Below, in pieces: positions 1 to 9,835 of a stretch of 64,000 nt of DNA. A program made the translations under genes and the position numbers. Position 1 is the stretch's first letter. Every line of letters starts with the position of its first letter. Source of the DNA: Sipunculus nudus. Lineage: Eukaryota; Annelida; Sipuncula; Golfingiida; Sipunculidae. The notes under the pieces were generated by a model that saw only the letters and a list, made by a program, of their open reading frames with translations, made no database searches and was not told where the DNA came from. The stretch is taken from the NCBI GenBank assembly GCA_026874595.1, contig CM049316.1, positions 50,911,676 through 50,975,675 on the forward strand, in the 5' to 3' direction.

Positions 1-808
1 TGACCATGGGACACGATTTTAGTCGCATGCGACTCGCTCATTTTTCAAACGCCCTGGACGCGGTACATGTGCATTCAAGCATATCAGGTCATGTAGGGGG
101 GGGGGGGGGGTCGCAGGTAGAAGCCCTCTTCGTGCGATATCCCGGTGACAGGAAGGCCTGCCAAACAATTCTTTCAAAGATCTCCCTTTTGAGAAGGGGA
201 TTATTTCGGGCCTGTGACCGCGAAATGTACAAATAACCCAGATAGGGCCCCCGGAGTAAAACTGTCTAAGCATGACACACTCTATGGCCATTGTGTCACA
301 GGACCCGATGACACAAAGAAAAGAGGCGCCCGCGGGGGAGCAAATATTAAAATTATTAATTATGCACGTAATACGCAAATATTGCAAATAAAACTGGTTG
401 GAATCTCTTCGGACACAACCGGAGCATATGATTGTCGAAAATCACGGCAATCCGTACGGTGGTATCAGAGGAGATACGGAAAATTACAAAAATCGCCTTA
501 CGCTATTAATATATAGATACTCGGGATCTAAAATACCTATGTCATAAAATCCCAGAGGGGGTGCATGGTGACCCCTCCTGGCCCACGGACTAGTATACAG
601 TGATATATCTTTCGCTTACCTGGAAAAGAGTAAAACAAAACCTACTGATTCGCAGAAAACAAGTCAACACAAGTTGCACCACCTAAAGCTAATATAAAAA
701 TACTGGTCACATCATCAATTATACTGTAAAATTTAGACTTGAGAGTTAGAGCCGTTCCTGAGATATTTGGTAACAAACATATTTTCTGCATGCATGCATA
801 CATATACT
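1..808. other. No gene recognised; palindrome and poly-G tract
   Basis: I see no convincing gene here; the short overlapping open frames look random. Two local features stand out: a perfect 14-bp palindrome AGTCGCATGCGACT at 21-34 and a run of 15 G at 96-110. The first ~500 bases look less AT-rich than most of the window. Confidence 0.5.
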
Positions 809-966
809 AGGCCTACAAGCCTAATGCGAACCTGTGCATATGGATATACACCAGGTTACATAACGCTTCAATGCTGAACCACTACTTTTCATATATATGA
901 ACAATGCAAGTACTAAACATTTTGAACAAGAAACAATACAGAAACATCACTGCTGAAATTCTGGCA
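809..966 (+). repeat. Interspersed repeat, AGGCCTACAGGCCT family, copy 1
   Basis: This stretch starts near AGGCCTAC, continues with ATGCGAACCTGTGCA and ends near TCTGGCAT. It matches 35,636-35,812 in the same orientation and about 57,735-57,905 in inverted orientation. The leading near-palindrome (AGGCCTACAGGCCT in fuller copies) also heads shorter copies at about 23,810, 36,392 and 43,833. I infer a mobile, non-coding repeat; its class is unknown. Confidence 0.7.
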
Positions 967-1056
967 TAGGGAATTCTTAATATTCCTCATGAATAATTAC
1001 TCAGATAGCGAAAGCGAGGCTAACTAGGAATAACAGGGAGCACGTGCTCACTCACC

Positions 1057-1230
1057 ATGGCTATGTATAGCAACACAGACCTGTCAGTTGTTCCATTTAT
1101 CCACTTCAAATTTGTGGATGCTTACAAACAAATTGTGTTAAAAGCATCTGGAAAGAAGTATAAATCCAAAGGAATCTGCTGCTATGAGCACAATGTGAAC
1201 CCGACTTGTAAGGAAGGTACTTTCCAGTGA
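1057..1230 (+). other. Small open frame with strong Kozak context, doubtful
   Basis: An ATG in the context CACCATGG opens a 57-codon frame ending in TGA at 1228-1230. The predicted peptide begins MAMYSNTDLSVV and has Lys- and Cys-containing segments near its end. A possible splice donor (AAG|GTACTT) lies just before the stop, so it could be a first exon. I recognise no family, and it lies just outside the inverted-repeat arm at 1302. Chance is a real possibility. Confidence 0.15.
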
Positions 1231-1301
1231 CTCTTAACATAATAAAGTTAAAGACCCTTGGGCTCACATCTACTTGTAGTCCAGTCAATATATGGAATGA
1301 C

Positions 1302-1440
1302 CCATCACAAATTGCAACAGAATTTATTTTTATGTTATTCAGTTCAGAAATATATATAGATGAACATATTAAAAGTCTAAGAAAATATATTGAGTGGAAC
1401 AGTTCTTAAATTGCATAAATCCAATATGGCCGCCACGCCC
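1302..1440. repeat. Left inverted-repeat arm flanking the nuclease-CXC pseudogene
   Basis: About 140 bp that reappear in inverted orientation at 7343-7482, at roughly 85% identity by eye. The shared blocks include CACAAATTGCAA, GAACATA-TAAAAGTCTAA, TTGAGTGGAAC and TTGCATAAATCC followed by AATATGGCCGCCAC. The inner edge is only ~227 bp from the 3' end of the pseudogene. Outward similarity fades beyond about 1280, and I could not identify target-site duplications. Confidence 0.65.
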
Positions 1441-1666
1441 AATTTTTTGGCACACGGGGACTCTTTTGTTTAATTATCTGCACGACTCTGTAGATGGAAC
1501 TACATTAACCGAATGAGGCGAAGAGTACTTTATTCGCATGAATTGAATATTGACGACAAAAGTAATATTTGCCATTCCGAGTATCTCCAAAGAGTGACTT
1601 TTATGTACCAACACACTTCACTCGTTATGAATACAAAACCTTGTATAAAGAAGTATAATAGGTGGT

Positions 1667-2543
1667 TTATTCATCAAACTGTTCATTGTCTTCAAGTAAT
1701 GTGACATTAGAACATACGCCTCGACAATGTCCACAGCCACCTGAGCACTCTAGCGCCTTTTTTCTGCACGAACACGTTTGTACTACAACCCATTTTGCAG
1801 TTGCATCAGACTACTTCCAAAAGCTCAGCTGGGGCTGCAACTCTGTCTGTCAATATCGGAGCGTACATTCCACTTTGAACGAACCATCCCCATTCCTCTG
1901 TATTCATTTTCTCAGCATTCCCCATCCACTGCTGAACTTGCAGGTAAACCCGCATGCTGTGATATTTTGCAGGTGCTGATGTAGGGAGGAGGACGTGAGG
2001 ATTCACAAACGAAGTACAATATCGTACTTTTTGCTGGAATTGCTGTAGTCGACGGGAATCAAGTTTTTAACCTGGCTTTCCTTTTTACAATTCAACTAGA
2101 GCGGACTCCCCAGCTGCTATTATAGCGTCATTTGTATTGTTTGGCTTGAAAAATGCCTCAGCTAGGTTCTTGAAATTCGGATTTGTACGCATCATCTTCA
2201 GAGCAAGTCCTTTGCCTAGTTGATACACATGTGAAGTGGTATCACACCCCAAAAATAGCGTGCATGAATAATGCATTACGACATACGTCAGGACCGAGAA
2301 TACTTCTAGGGAGAGCAATATTCCAGCCTTTTTCACTTCTTGACGGGGTTCAGGCCGAAGGTACACATTTGGAGTGATGTCCTCGGAAAGAAAACAAAGC
2401 AGAATCAGAATATCTGTGTCATCTGCCACTAGAATAGTAGTTTTTGAGGTTTTCTGTGCCGCAAAAGCGAAGTCTGAACAATAAGCAGATCCGCTTAGCC
2501 CGGGCATGGACTATTTGACATCCTTGTCTTTCCAATTTCTCAC
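1667..2543 (-). pseudogene. FEN1/PIN-like nuclease segment and CXC-like tail, broken
   Basis: Read across frame changes, this part has GCQIVHARA and ADLLIVQT, then ILVADDTDILILL and FLGCDTTSHVYQLGKG. Spaced acidic residues followed by GCD..(S/T)...G(I/L)GK resemble the metal-binding Asp residues and helix-two-turn-helix of FEN1/XPG-type PIN nucleases. Downstream come LLPTSAPAKYHSMRVYLQVQQW and EEWGW, then a Cys-rich tail with CNCKMGC, CSCRKKG and ECSGGCGHCRGVCSN. That tail is close in spacing to CXC (tesmin/TSO1-like) DNA-binding motifs. The tail ends at TAA 1667-1669. Breaks: frameshifts near 2550, 2500 and 2465; TAA at 2085-2087 and 2067-2069; TGA at 1806-1808 where an Arg codon (CGA) would fit; and further shifts in the tail. 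The nuclease call rests on motif resemblance only. Confidence 0.6.
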
Positions 2544-4379
2544 TTAGCAGATAAATGAATCTCTGTTTGTTTTCATTGTTAGATAAAAATCACCCTTTCG
2601 GACACTGAAAACCATGGGTCCTGAAAATTTAACGGCTTTTCCAAAGCACTTTCCAGCTCGACGCTGCTGCGTCGAGTCCTTGGTGCTTGGACCATGCATA
2701 TATCCGTCAAACACAATAATTGGTTGGCCATAGTGACCAGACACATATCTGAGATATTGCTGGCATATATCGTCATATGTTGAATCACGCTTCCATGGAA
2801 CTCTGTGAAGCAATGCTCCGCCATCCAATATATAAAAGATATTCCCTGTCGGCACAGGACCATCCGATGGCATTGATTTCCACATTGCATCGGCCAAAGA
2901 TGCTTTATTAGCCAATCTAATTGTAGACTTATCCTCAAAGAGTGCAGTCGGGTAGCTACATAGCTCATACTGAAATATCTCTAGAAGATTGTCATTCCGT
3001 GTACCAATGGTGACTAATCTCTGAAATAGCAGCTGATGATCTATATGGATCATATCTTCCTTTATTTTTACAGAGGTTCTGTTGCTGAGTGAGACCACTT
3101 GGTCCTTTTTCTTGAACGCGTATTGCAAAACACATTTTCCCGCCATGTCCTTCAGCATCCTTTCACCAATCTTCCTTGCACGATCTGCATTTGCAGTTTT
3201 CTCAGCATTTACGCCACTCACGATACAACGAAGTGCAGAATCTTCTTGAAATTGGGACGTCAGGGAGAGGAAGGTAAGGAGTTTCTGAGTGTCTGCCATG
3301 TCCCTCTTCTGTCTTGGCGCTGTTGTTTCTTTGTGCTGTTCACTGGTCATGTAGCCAACCGAGGTGAATTGCTGCATTTCCAAGTTGACTGCTGAGCATG
3401 CATTGGTCGACAACCACACCAATCGCTGAAGCTCTGACATTCCACGTCCTCTTGTTAGCCCACCTGTAGTTTTGATGCTTCTCATTAGAACCTGTTCGAT
3501 AAGCAAATCCTGTGACAGTCCTGCCCAATACCTATCAGACCTTCTCCCAACGTGCTTTCCCTCCATGAAATGTTTGTAAACATCCGGGTGTTTATTCTGA
3601 AGTTGTAACATGTTTTGCAAGTAGAGATAGACCGATTTTGTGTAATTGATGTGGCCTGCAGCAGCTAGGTATGGGAGCATACCATACATCGATTTTAAAT
3701 GCAGTGGCCAGTTGCCAGTCCTCTCTGCTTTAATCAATGTTTGTAAAAGTGTGATCATGTCCAAGTACAGAAGCCACAGCTTTGCGGTCGGATATTCTAT
3801 GGATGAGTCCCTAAATGTTCTTAGTCTCCTGTCAATTTCTGTCAAGACCTCCGAATCCTCTAGTCTTTCCAATGTGCTGCTTCCAGAGATTAAGTCATCA
3901 ATTTTTTTTCCAGCAATGAGGATTTCGGGCAGATGGGATAATGATCTGACGTCATTTGACATTTCTTCAGGCTCAAAAGAGCTAGCCTCAGTCGTATCGT
4001 CACATAATTCTGCTGCTACTGTATATTTGGGGTCTTTCTCACCGCTTGCCGCTGTGGTCGGTACTTGTATGTCAAAGATCAAGCACATTATCATGGCGTG
4101 TAAAGCACCGCACACAAGCGTATGTCCACGGATGGCTCTGGAAATGGCTTTTCCATTCAACATGTGACTAACGGTATTACTGGCATATACACATTCCAAT
4201 AATTCTTGCAGACCTTTGCCAGCCATTATATTGCCTAGTGCACCTAGAAAACTCATTTCGGTTTGAAACCCACCAAGTCGTAGAACAATTGACCTGATTT
4301 CAATGTTTGTGGAAGAGCTCTCTTGAATCGTTATGGATTTCCACCAAAGAGGTTGATCAAAAGTTAGAATAGGTGTTAC
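2544..4379 (-). pseudogene. Central region of the nuclease-CXC protein, long open segment
   Basis: This open frame runs from just after a TGA at 4380-4382 to a TAA at 2544-2546, about 611 codons, and is the best-preserved part. It begins VTPILTFDQPLWWKS and includes LRLGGFQTEMSFLG, then a largely helical-looking middle and a C-terminal part with VFDGYMHGPSTKDSTQQRR. I recall that motif as characteristic of this unnamed invertebrate family, where it precedes a nuclease core. The first ATG is at 4254-4256, but family continuity upstream argues that this is not the true start. The same frame continues beyond 2544 after a shift (FIYLLSEKLERQG), so the stop is a disablement, not the natural end. 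Confidence 0.7.
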
Positions 4380-4651
4380 TCAATAATGACTGGTGTGTTT
4401 GCAAACAAAGAGCATGGTTGAGTGAAGACAGTTCACGTCATTAGGGTTCATGTCAATGATTGGTAAGAATAAAATGGACGATTTGCCAGGATGGTTGCCC
4501 TTATGTACCAGCTGCATAGTCCCAGCCCATCCAGGTCTAGGATACCCGAAACACAATGATACACGCCAGAGCAGATCAAGTTAAGCAGAAGGGTCTTGAA
4601 TCTCAGGTTTTTGTAGTTTGACATAACGCAGGAACTGAAAGTCATCCTTTT

Positions 4652-6129
4652 TTAAATGAAAGGTTCAATGTTTACGCGACCGACCGCATAAATGTCTTCT
4701 GTTGTTACAGTTATTCGTGGAATAGTCTGAGTGCTGGCTGTACCGGGTGTCACTGTTGCTATTATACCCACCCCATAAAACGTATTGTGTCCATCAAGGG
4801 TACAAATATTGTGGTCTACATTATCCGCCACGTACTGTACAAAAGAGTCGGGTGATCTGTTAGGAATTTCTATACGACTGTGTACAGCTGCACTCCGTTC
4901 AAATTTGACAATTTCATAATAGCTGCAGCAAAATCAAAGTTTGTTAAGTGTGTGAATGAGAAATTTAGAGGCAAAATGATGATGTAACTGGACACCAACT
5001 CCCAGCTGAAGAGGTGACAATACAACCCGAGGACGTGCAGACTGTAATAAGGCTTGGCCTAAGGAAGCAATCTTCAGCATTGAATCCGAAGGCGTGATTA
5101 GACCCTGCAGGAAAATGCGTAAAGATCCTGGTAAAAAAGAATACGCTTCATCCACAGAGGCCATTTCTTGGTATTTAGGATAAAAGTCCTTCTGCTGGAT
5201 CAGAGATTTCATGTCATTTTTTATAAGCTTTGTAACAGTTTGTATAAATCTGCGTTTTTCTTCCTCGGGACTCTCCTGCCTCTGCTTGGTATGGAACTCT
5301 TGAAGGATAGTTGTAGCGGTGCTCCACATGGTCACCACGTTTGGTTTCCCGTTTATTTCCGTGATTATTATTTCGTCACCAAAGTTTGCTTGGATTTGCA
5401 CTTTCATGTAGGTAAAGCTGTATGGTTCAATATCAGTACCAGCAAGGAGTTCAGACATTTTTTTGTATCAAATCTTGTATAGTTGTTTGTTCCTCCTCAT
5501 TTTGCTCTAAGTACTCGGTCACTTTCATGAAGGCTTGTGCTTGCTCTTCATCTCGTGGTCTACCTAATTTTACACGCTAATTCGTAGAACTGTCAGGTCG
5601 AAACTTTTTTTCGTATCTGCTTTCCTGTGCGGTAGTTAATACTACAAGCCTGATGATACACTGAATCAGCAGCATGAAGATCTTGGACAATCACTATCCT
5701 GTCCTTAACTTTTCGAGCCCAGTCATCGTTTCTCTTGGAGCATGCGTCCAGGATTTTCTCTTGAAAGTCAAATGTTCGGACTTTTATCAACCTGTAGTCA
5801 TTTTTCTTGCCATCATATGTATCTGCTATCCCACAGAACAAGCACAGCGTATCATAACTGAATGGCATCTGCAGAGACCTCAAACTGCGTCCGGACTGTC
5901 CGGATGAGGCTGAACCCCCGGTTCTTCTTCGCCTGTATGATTCTATATAATGTGGATTACAGTGGACTCTACGACATTCACGTTGTACTTGCTGCCCTGG
6001 CTCTGTTTGGATCTCAATACTTCGGGCCTCACTTGCCCTTTTGGTCCCTTCACATCCTTTTTTTGTGAGTGTTGTGCTTTCTTGTTCTGGTAATACTGGT
6101 TGACTGCAAAGTGGGCACTGTGGTTCCAT
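4652..6129 (-). pseudogene. N-terminal part of nuclease-CXC family protein, broken
   Basis: Translation from the ATG at 6127-6129 begins MEPQCPLCSQPV and carries paired Cys and His positions: CPLC, CLFCG around residues 94-98, and Y-H-x-x-C (residues 158-162). This suggests a zinc-binding N-terminus. The frame stops at 5593. Homologous-looking sequence continues in a shifted frame (GRPRDEEQAQAFMKV, around 5500-5545), then in a third frame from the ATG at 5456-5458. That third frame has a TGA at 4934-4936 and a TAA at 4652-4654, with clear continuation after the first (DNVDHNICTLDGH). From memory, this order of segments matches a large, unnamed protein family common in molluscs, cnidarians and other invertebrates. 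At least two frameshifts and two nonsense codons mark it as dead. Downstream parts follow on the same strand. Confidence 0.7.
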
Positions 6130-7342
6130 CTGGATCTGTAAGTGTAAAATGGGGATTTTGAAATTTAAAATAAACTGGAATTCTTGTGACTGTCAAACTA
6201 CATAAACGGATATCCGCCTTTAAAGAAACATTTATATGTGAAAGTGATATTCTGTTCGACTTCGTCTATAAATACATCACACGAAAAGAAACAACCACTA
6301 AGCCGAACGTAGTAGAAAAAGGACTACGGTGAATGAATGCATGGTGGACAGTACTCCTACTCATAACATAAATTATCATGCAGGCACCAAGAATGTGGAT
6401 ATATGACGTCCATAGTAGAGGTTTGGATGTCAAAATATATTCTAATCTTGTTTTGTTTTTATAAGTATTTTCACATTTAATAAGATAAGTGAGATTACCA
6501 TGTGAAAATATGACTGTTTTCATCTGATCTGGTATTTTAATTCCGAAAACATATATGCGTACTCACCTATGTGTAACAATTGATGATAAAATATTTCAGA
6601 TATAATTATACAATTCGTAGATCTCCTGTGTCAAATTCCATTAAAATCAGTAGATTCGCCGAGACGTAAAGCTACGGCCGCGATATCATAAACAGGAAGT
6701 GCCGGCAATGAAACACCAATGGGAATGAGGTGCAGTTTCGAAACACGGCGCGAAAAGTCAGGTCGCCATCTGATAACTAGGAGGCTTCGTTCCCCGTGTA
6801 TTTTTCCAGAAGCAGATTGGGGGGGGGGGGGGGGGGGGAGGGGGATTCTGGGTCCGAATCCCCCTTTTATTAGCCGCCGCCGCAAGTTTTTTTTAGGTTT
6901 CAGGCAAATTTTTGCGGCTTTATCCCCCACCCCATTTTCCGGACCTATAGGGACCATTTTTTAAGTTTGGCCATTAGTGACCCTTGGTTGGTGCCCCCCC
7001 CCCCCATTCCTAAATCCTGGATCCACCTCTCATTTCACGGAGAAAAGCCGAAAATACGCTTTTAAACCACAAGCAAAAAGAAAACGAAATTTAATTTAAA
7101 CCATTTAAATTTATTGCATCTTTAGTTCGGCCGGTTAATAAAATATAGTTTATATAAAAACAGCACGTTTAGTACAATATCAATAAATCTCTGAGCTACG
7201 AAATATACTGATAACCTGTTCTCTGGAGATACCTCAGGTCATAATATAATAGTTATAAAGCGTTTTACTCAATATTCAGGTTATATCATTCACCCTGACG
7301 CGGAATGACTCAAAAGAACTAGATCATATGTGCTTACAAATA
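6130..7342. other. Non-coding stretch with long G and C homopolymers
   Basis: I see no gene upstream of the pseudogene. There is a run of ~20 G at 6819-6838 and a run of 12 C at 6994-7005, separated by GC-richer sequence. The short open frames here are created by the homopolymers. The segment around 6700-7020 looks like an interspersed repeat inserted between the gene and the right inverted arm. Confidence 0.5.
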
Positions 7343-7482
7343 GGGTGTGGCGGCCATATTGGATTTATGCAAATTAAACACCGTTCCACTCAATTTTTGT
7401 CGTTAGACTTTTAGTATGTTCATGTATAGGTATTTCTAAGATGAATAGTGAAAAAATAAATTCTTTTGCAATTTGTGGTGGG
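7343..7482. repeat. Right inverted-repeat arm
   Basis: This is the reverse-complement partner of 1302-1440, including GTGGCGGCCATATTGG, GATTTATGCAA and GTTCCACTCAA. Its orientation makes the two arms face each other around the nuclease-CXC relic. Confidence 0.65.
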
Positions 7483-9290
7483 TTAGGCCTATTTTTTTCA
7501 TAAATTGACTCGACTATTGGCTCTACGGTCTATGATAGCTATGAATCAAACCACAGGATGCCATTAATTGCCCGAGGTCAATTAAAATATCAAGATATAC
7601 AAGTGTCGGGCACAGGTGCTGACTGATACACATTCCAGACGGCACAGAATGAGGTGGTCTGTGCATGGTTCCTCTGATTGTGTACATTAATACTAAGTTT
7701 CTTGTTTCATGTACAGTAGACACCGTGAAACACACGCACCAAAACACTTTCAGCAGTACGCTGCTTATACTGCCATTATGAAGTCATTAACTTAATAAAG
7801 ACTAATAAAGCATAAATGAAACATGTCTGCTTCTGTGATTGTTAAAACTGTTCTGAAATGAAATTATGAAATGTTTTCTATTTACAAGCCTATTAAAAAT
7901 ATAGATGTAGGTATGCTGTATCTGGCACCAATAGAAAATACACTGTATTTTAGTGGCATAACCAACACATAGCTGTCAAGTGAAACACTATGTCACAGGT
8001 CATTTTAAAAAATATATCGCTCCTCATTAGATAGTGATATGGTGAGTTCCTGGGCATGGCAAGGATTATATTAGTGCATGGGCAAAGACAGAATTTTATA
8101 AATGACACTTTTTTCCCGCAAGAAAAAAATATAAAAATATGTAAGGTATGAATTATGGAATAATATATTCATTTTAATTAATGCTCAACACTTCACCAGC
8201 TCCACACCTTTTAACTCAGGTTAGTTCCTTCAAAAATTCTTTATAAATCAAATATGAAAAGTAATGTGTCATATACTAAAACTTCATATTTGTTGTGAAT
8301 AAAGAGTTAAAATATACTGACGGCGTGTCCTACAGCTGTGTGACATAAACTGCATTGTCAAACAATGGAAACGGTGACACAAGAATTGCATGAGTTAAAT
8401 ATTCTTTAAATTGCAGTGGGTCTAGGCTGGTCATGTGGGGATATATCTATAATTGTTTCGCAATCATGTAATTTAAGGGCCTTAAAGCTATCCACAGATG
8501 CCATCTTAGAGGGCCTCAAGTAACAATGAGATAAAATGATGACATTTAGTTTTGGTAATATAAAATGTAAGCCCCTTCACCCAATTGCGACATACCAACA
8601 ATGTATCTATTATCTATAAACCAGTAAGGGGATCAATGCGTGGCTGGTAAAAACTATATGCAGATCTTTGCTAAATGTCACCATCAAGTTAAATATGTTG
8701 GTAGTCTTCTGTCATTATTTATTTATGTTATTTATTTATTTTAATAAAATACAATAAATTGCATGTGTATGGACACAGATTTTGTGAAACAGCACAGTAT
8801 TTTAAAATATCTTGACACATACATAATAAAGGTAAGGCAAAACCAAATGAGGGCATGGACTATGTAAAAATGATATTTTAATATGTGCTTTTATAAATTG
8901 ATACAGATCATTAAAAATCATTGTTCTGAAATGGTTGTTCATTTACTTAATTCTATGAACAAATATAACCAGGAACATATGAACACACAATCACAAAGAG
9001 TCCCTCTTCCAGATGTATGAATTAAATAGTAATTTCCACTGTTTCTTTCTCCCTGGAACACTTATAAAAACTAATGAAAAATCAAATCTGATGTCCAATT
9101 AGTTAATGAGTAGCATGAAGGAACAGAAAAGGCTGTGACATGACCTGCCATGCTGAGCTAAACTGTATCAGCACATGTGTTACTGCTGTGACAAGTGAGC
9201 ATGTGTCTTTGTTATTCCCCATTGGCCTCGCTTTGGCCTCTGGTATGTGTGGCATGCATAGAATTTAAGAGTCCCCTATGGGTGCACACA
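7483..9290. other. AT-rich unique DNA, no gene seen
   Basis: No open frame here looks protein-like, and I found no second copy of this stretch in the window. It reads as ordinary AT-rich intergenic or intronic sequence. Confidence 0.5.
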
Positions 9291-9500
9291 ACACAAAAAT
9301 TATTGTAGGTGGCACCACCAGTCTTGTATACGACAAAGCTATTTGACATGTATAAATATGCCCAATTTCAGGCTGATATATCAAATTCCTCCACAGAATT
9401 AAGCAGGCACATACACTTTGCAAAAGTCATTGTAGATGGCGACATTTGTCTTGTGAACGAGAAAGCCATTAAAGACACATAGACAGGTCAGAATATCAGG
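9291..9500 (+). repeat. Palindrome-type repeat, GGTGGCACCACC variant
   Basis: Two related ~130-bp units. The first carries GGTGGCACCACC followed by AGTCTTGTATAC; the second carries a decayed version (GATGGCGACATTTG). The same pair recurs at 29,790-30,110 and 44,870-45,180. These units share their layout with the 278-bp arrays elsewhere: palindrome, then CAATTTCAGGC, then a conserved tail. Confidence 0.7.
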
Positions 9501-9529
9501 CCTTAAGTCTGATGCACCGGGCTGACCAG

Positions 9530-9835
9530 GCTTTGGTGAGAAAGGCTGTTGCCCCGAGTGTACTGTGACAAATTAATGGCTCAGGCTACTGCACTGAGTG
9601 AACTCTTGACCTGCACCTGGCTAGACTGAGTGAACTTTTGACCTGTACTTGGCTGCACTGAATGAACATGAGGTGATCACATGATACTCATGAGGTGATC
9701 ACATGCTAACCATGAAATGATCACATGCTGCCCATGAGGTGATCACATGCCTTGTGCTTGGCTGCACTGATTGAACTCTTGGCCTAAATCTGGCTGCACT
9801 GAATGAACTCTTGATCTGTTGCCAAATCTGAAACA
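9530..9835 (+). repeat. Short tandem repeats, TGCACTGAGTGAACTCTTGACCTG type
   Basis: Diverged copies of a ~32-bp unit (GGCTGCACTGAGTGAACTC, then TTGACCTG) are interrupted by a second array at 9667-9754: four copies of a 22-bp unit, CATGAGGTGATCACATG plus five variable bases. Each 22-bp unit holds the palindrome TGATCA. The first unit type recurs at 31,030-31,300 and is cut off at 45,292. Confidence 0.75.

Larger units (their letters stand above)
1302..7482 (-). mobile_element. Candidate mobile unit carrying the nuclease-CXC gene
   Basis: Seen: two inverted ~140 bp arms (1302-1440 and 7343-7482) bracket one long minus-strand coding relic (1667-6129) that has no visible introns. Inference: this is the layout of a DNA transposon whose single large gene could be its mobility protein, or of a retro- or DNA-mobilised gene copy. 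Against it: no target-site duplication was found, the arms may be a common interspersed repeat present twice by chance, and 1.2 kb of non-coding DNA separates the gene from the right arm. Confidence 0.4.

Noticed and set aside
6-516. Three overlapping frames at the window start as a gene
   Set aside because: They overlap on both strands, show no motif and partly depend on the poly-G tract.
1662-1984. Two plus-strand frames of 68-105 codons
   Set aside because: Antisense shadows of the Cys-rich tail of the nuclease-CXC pseudogene.
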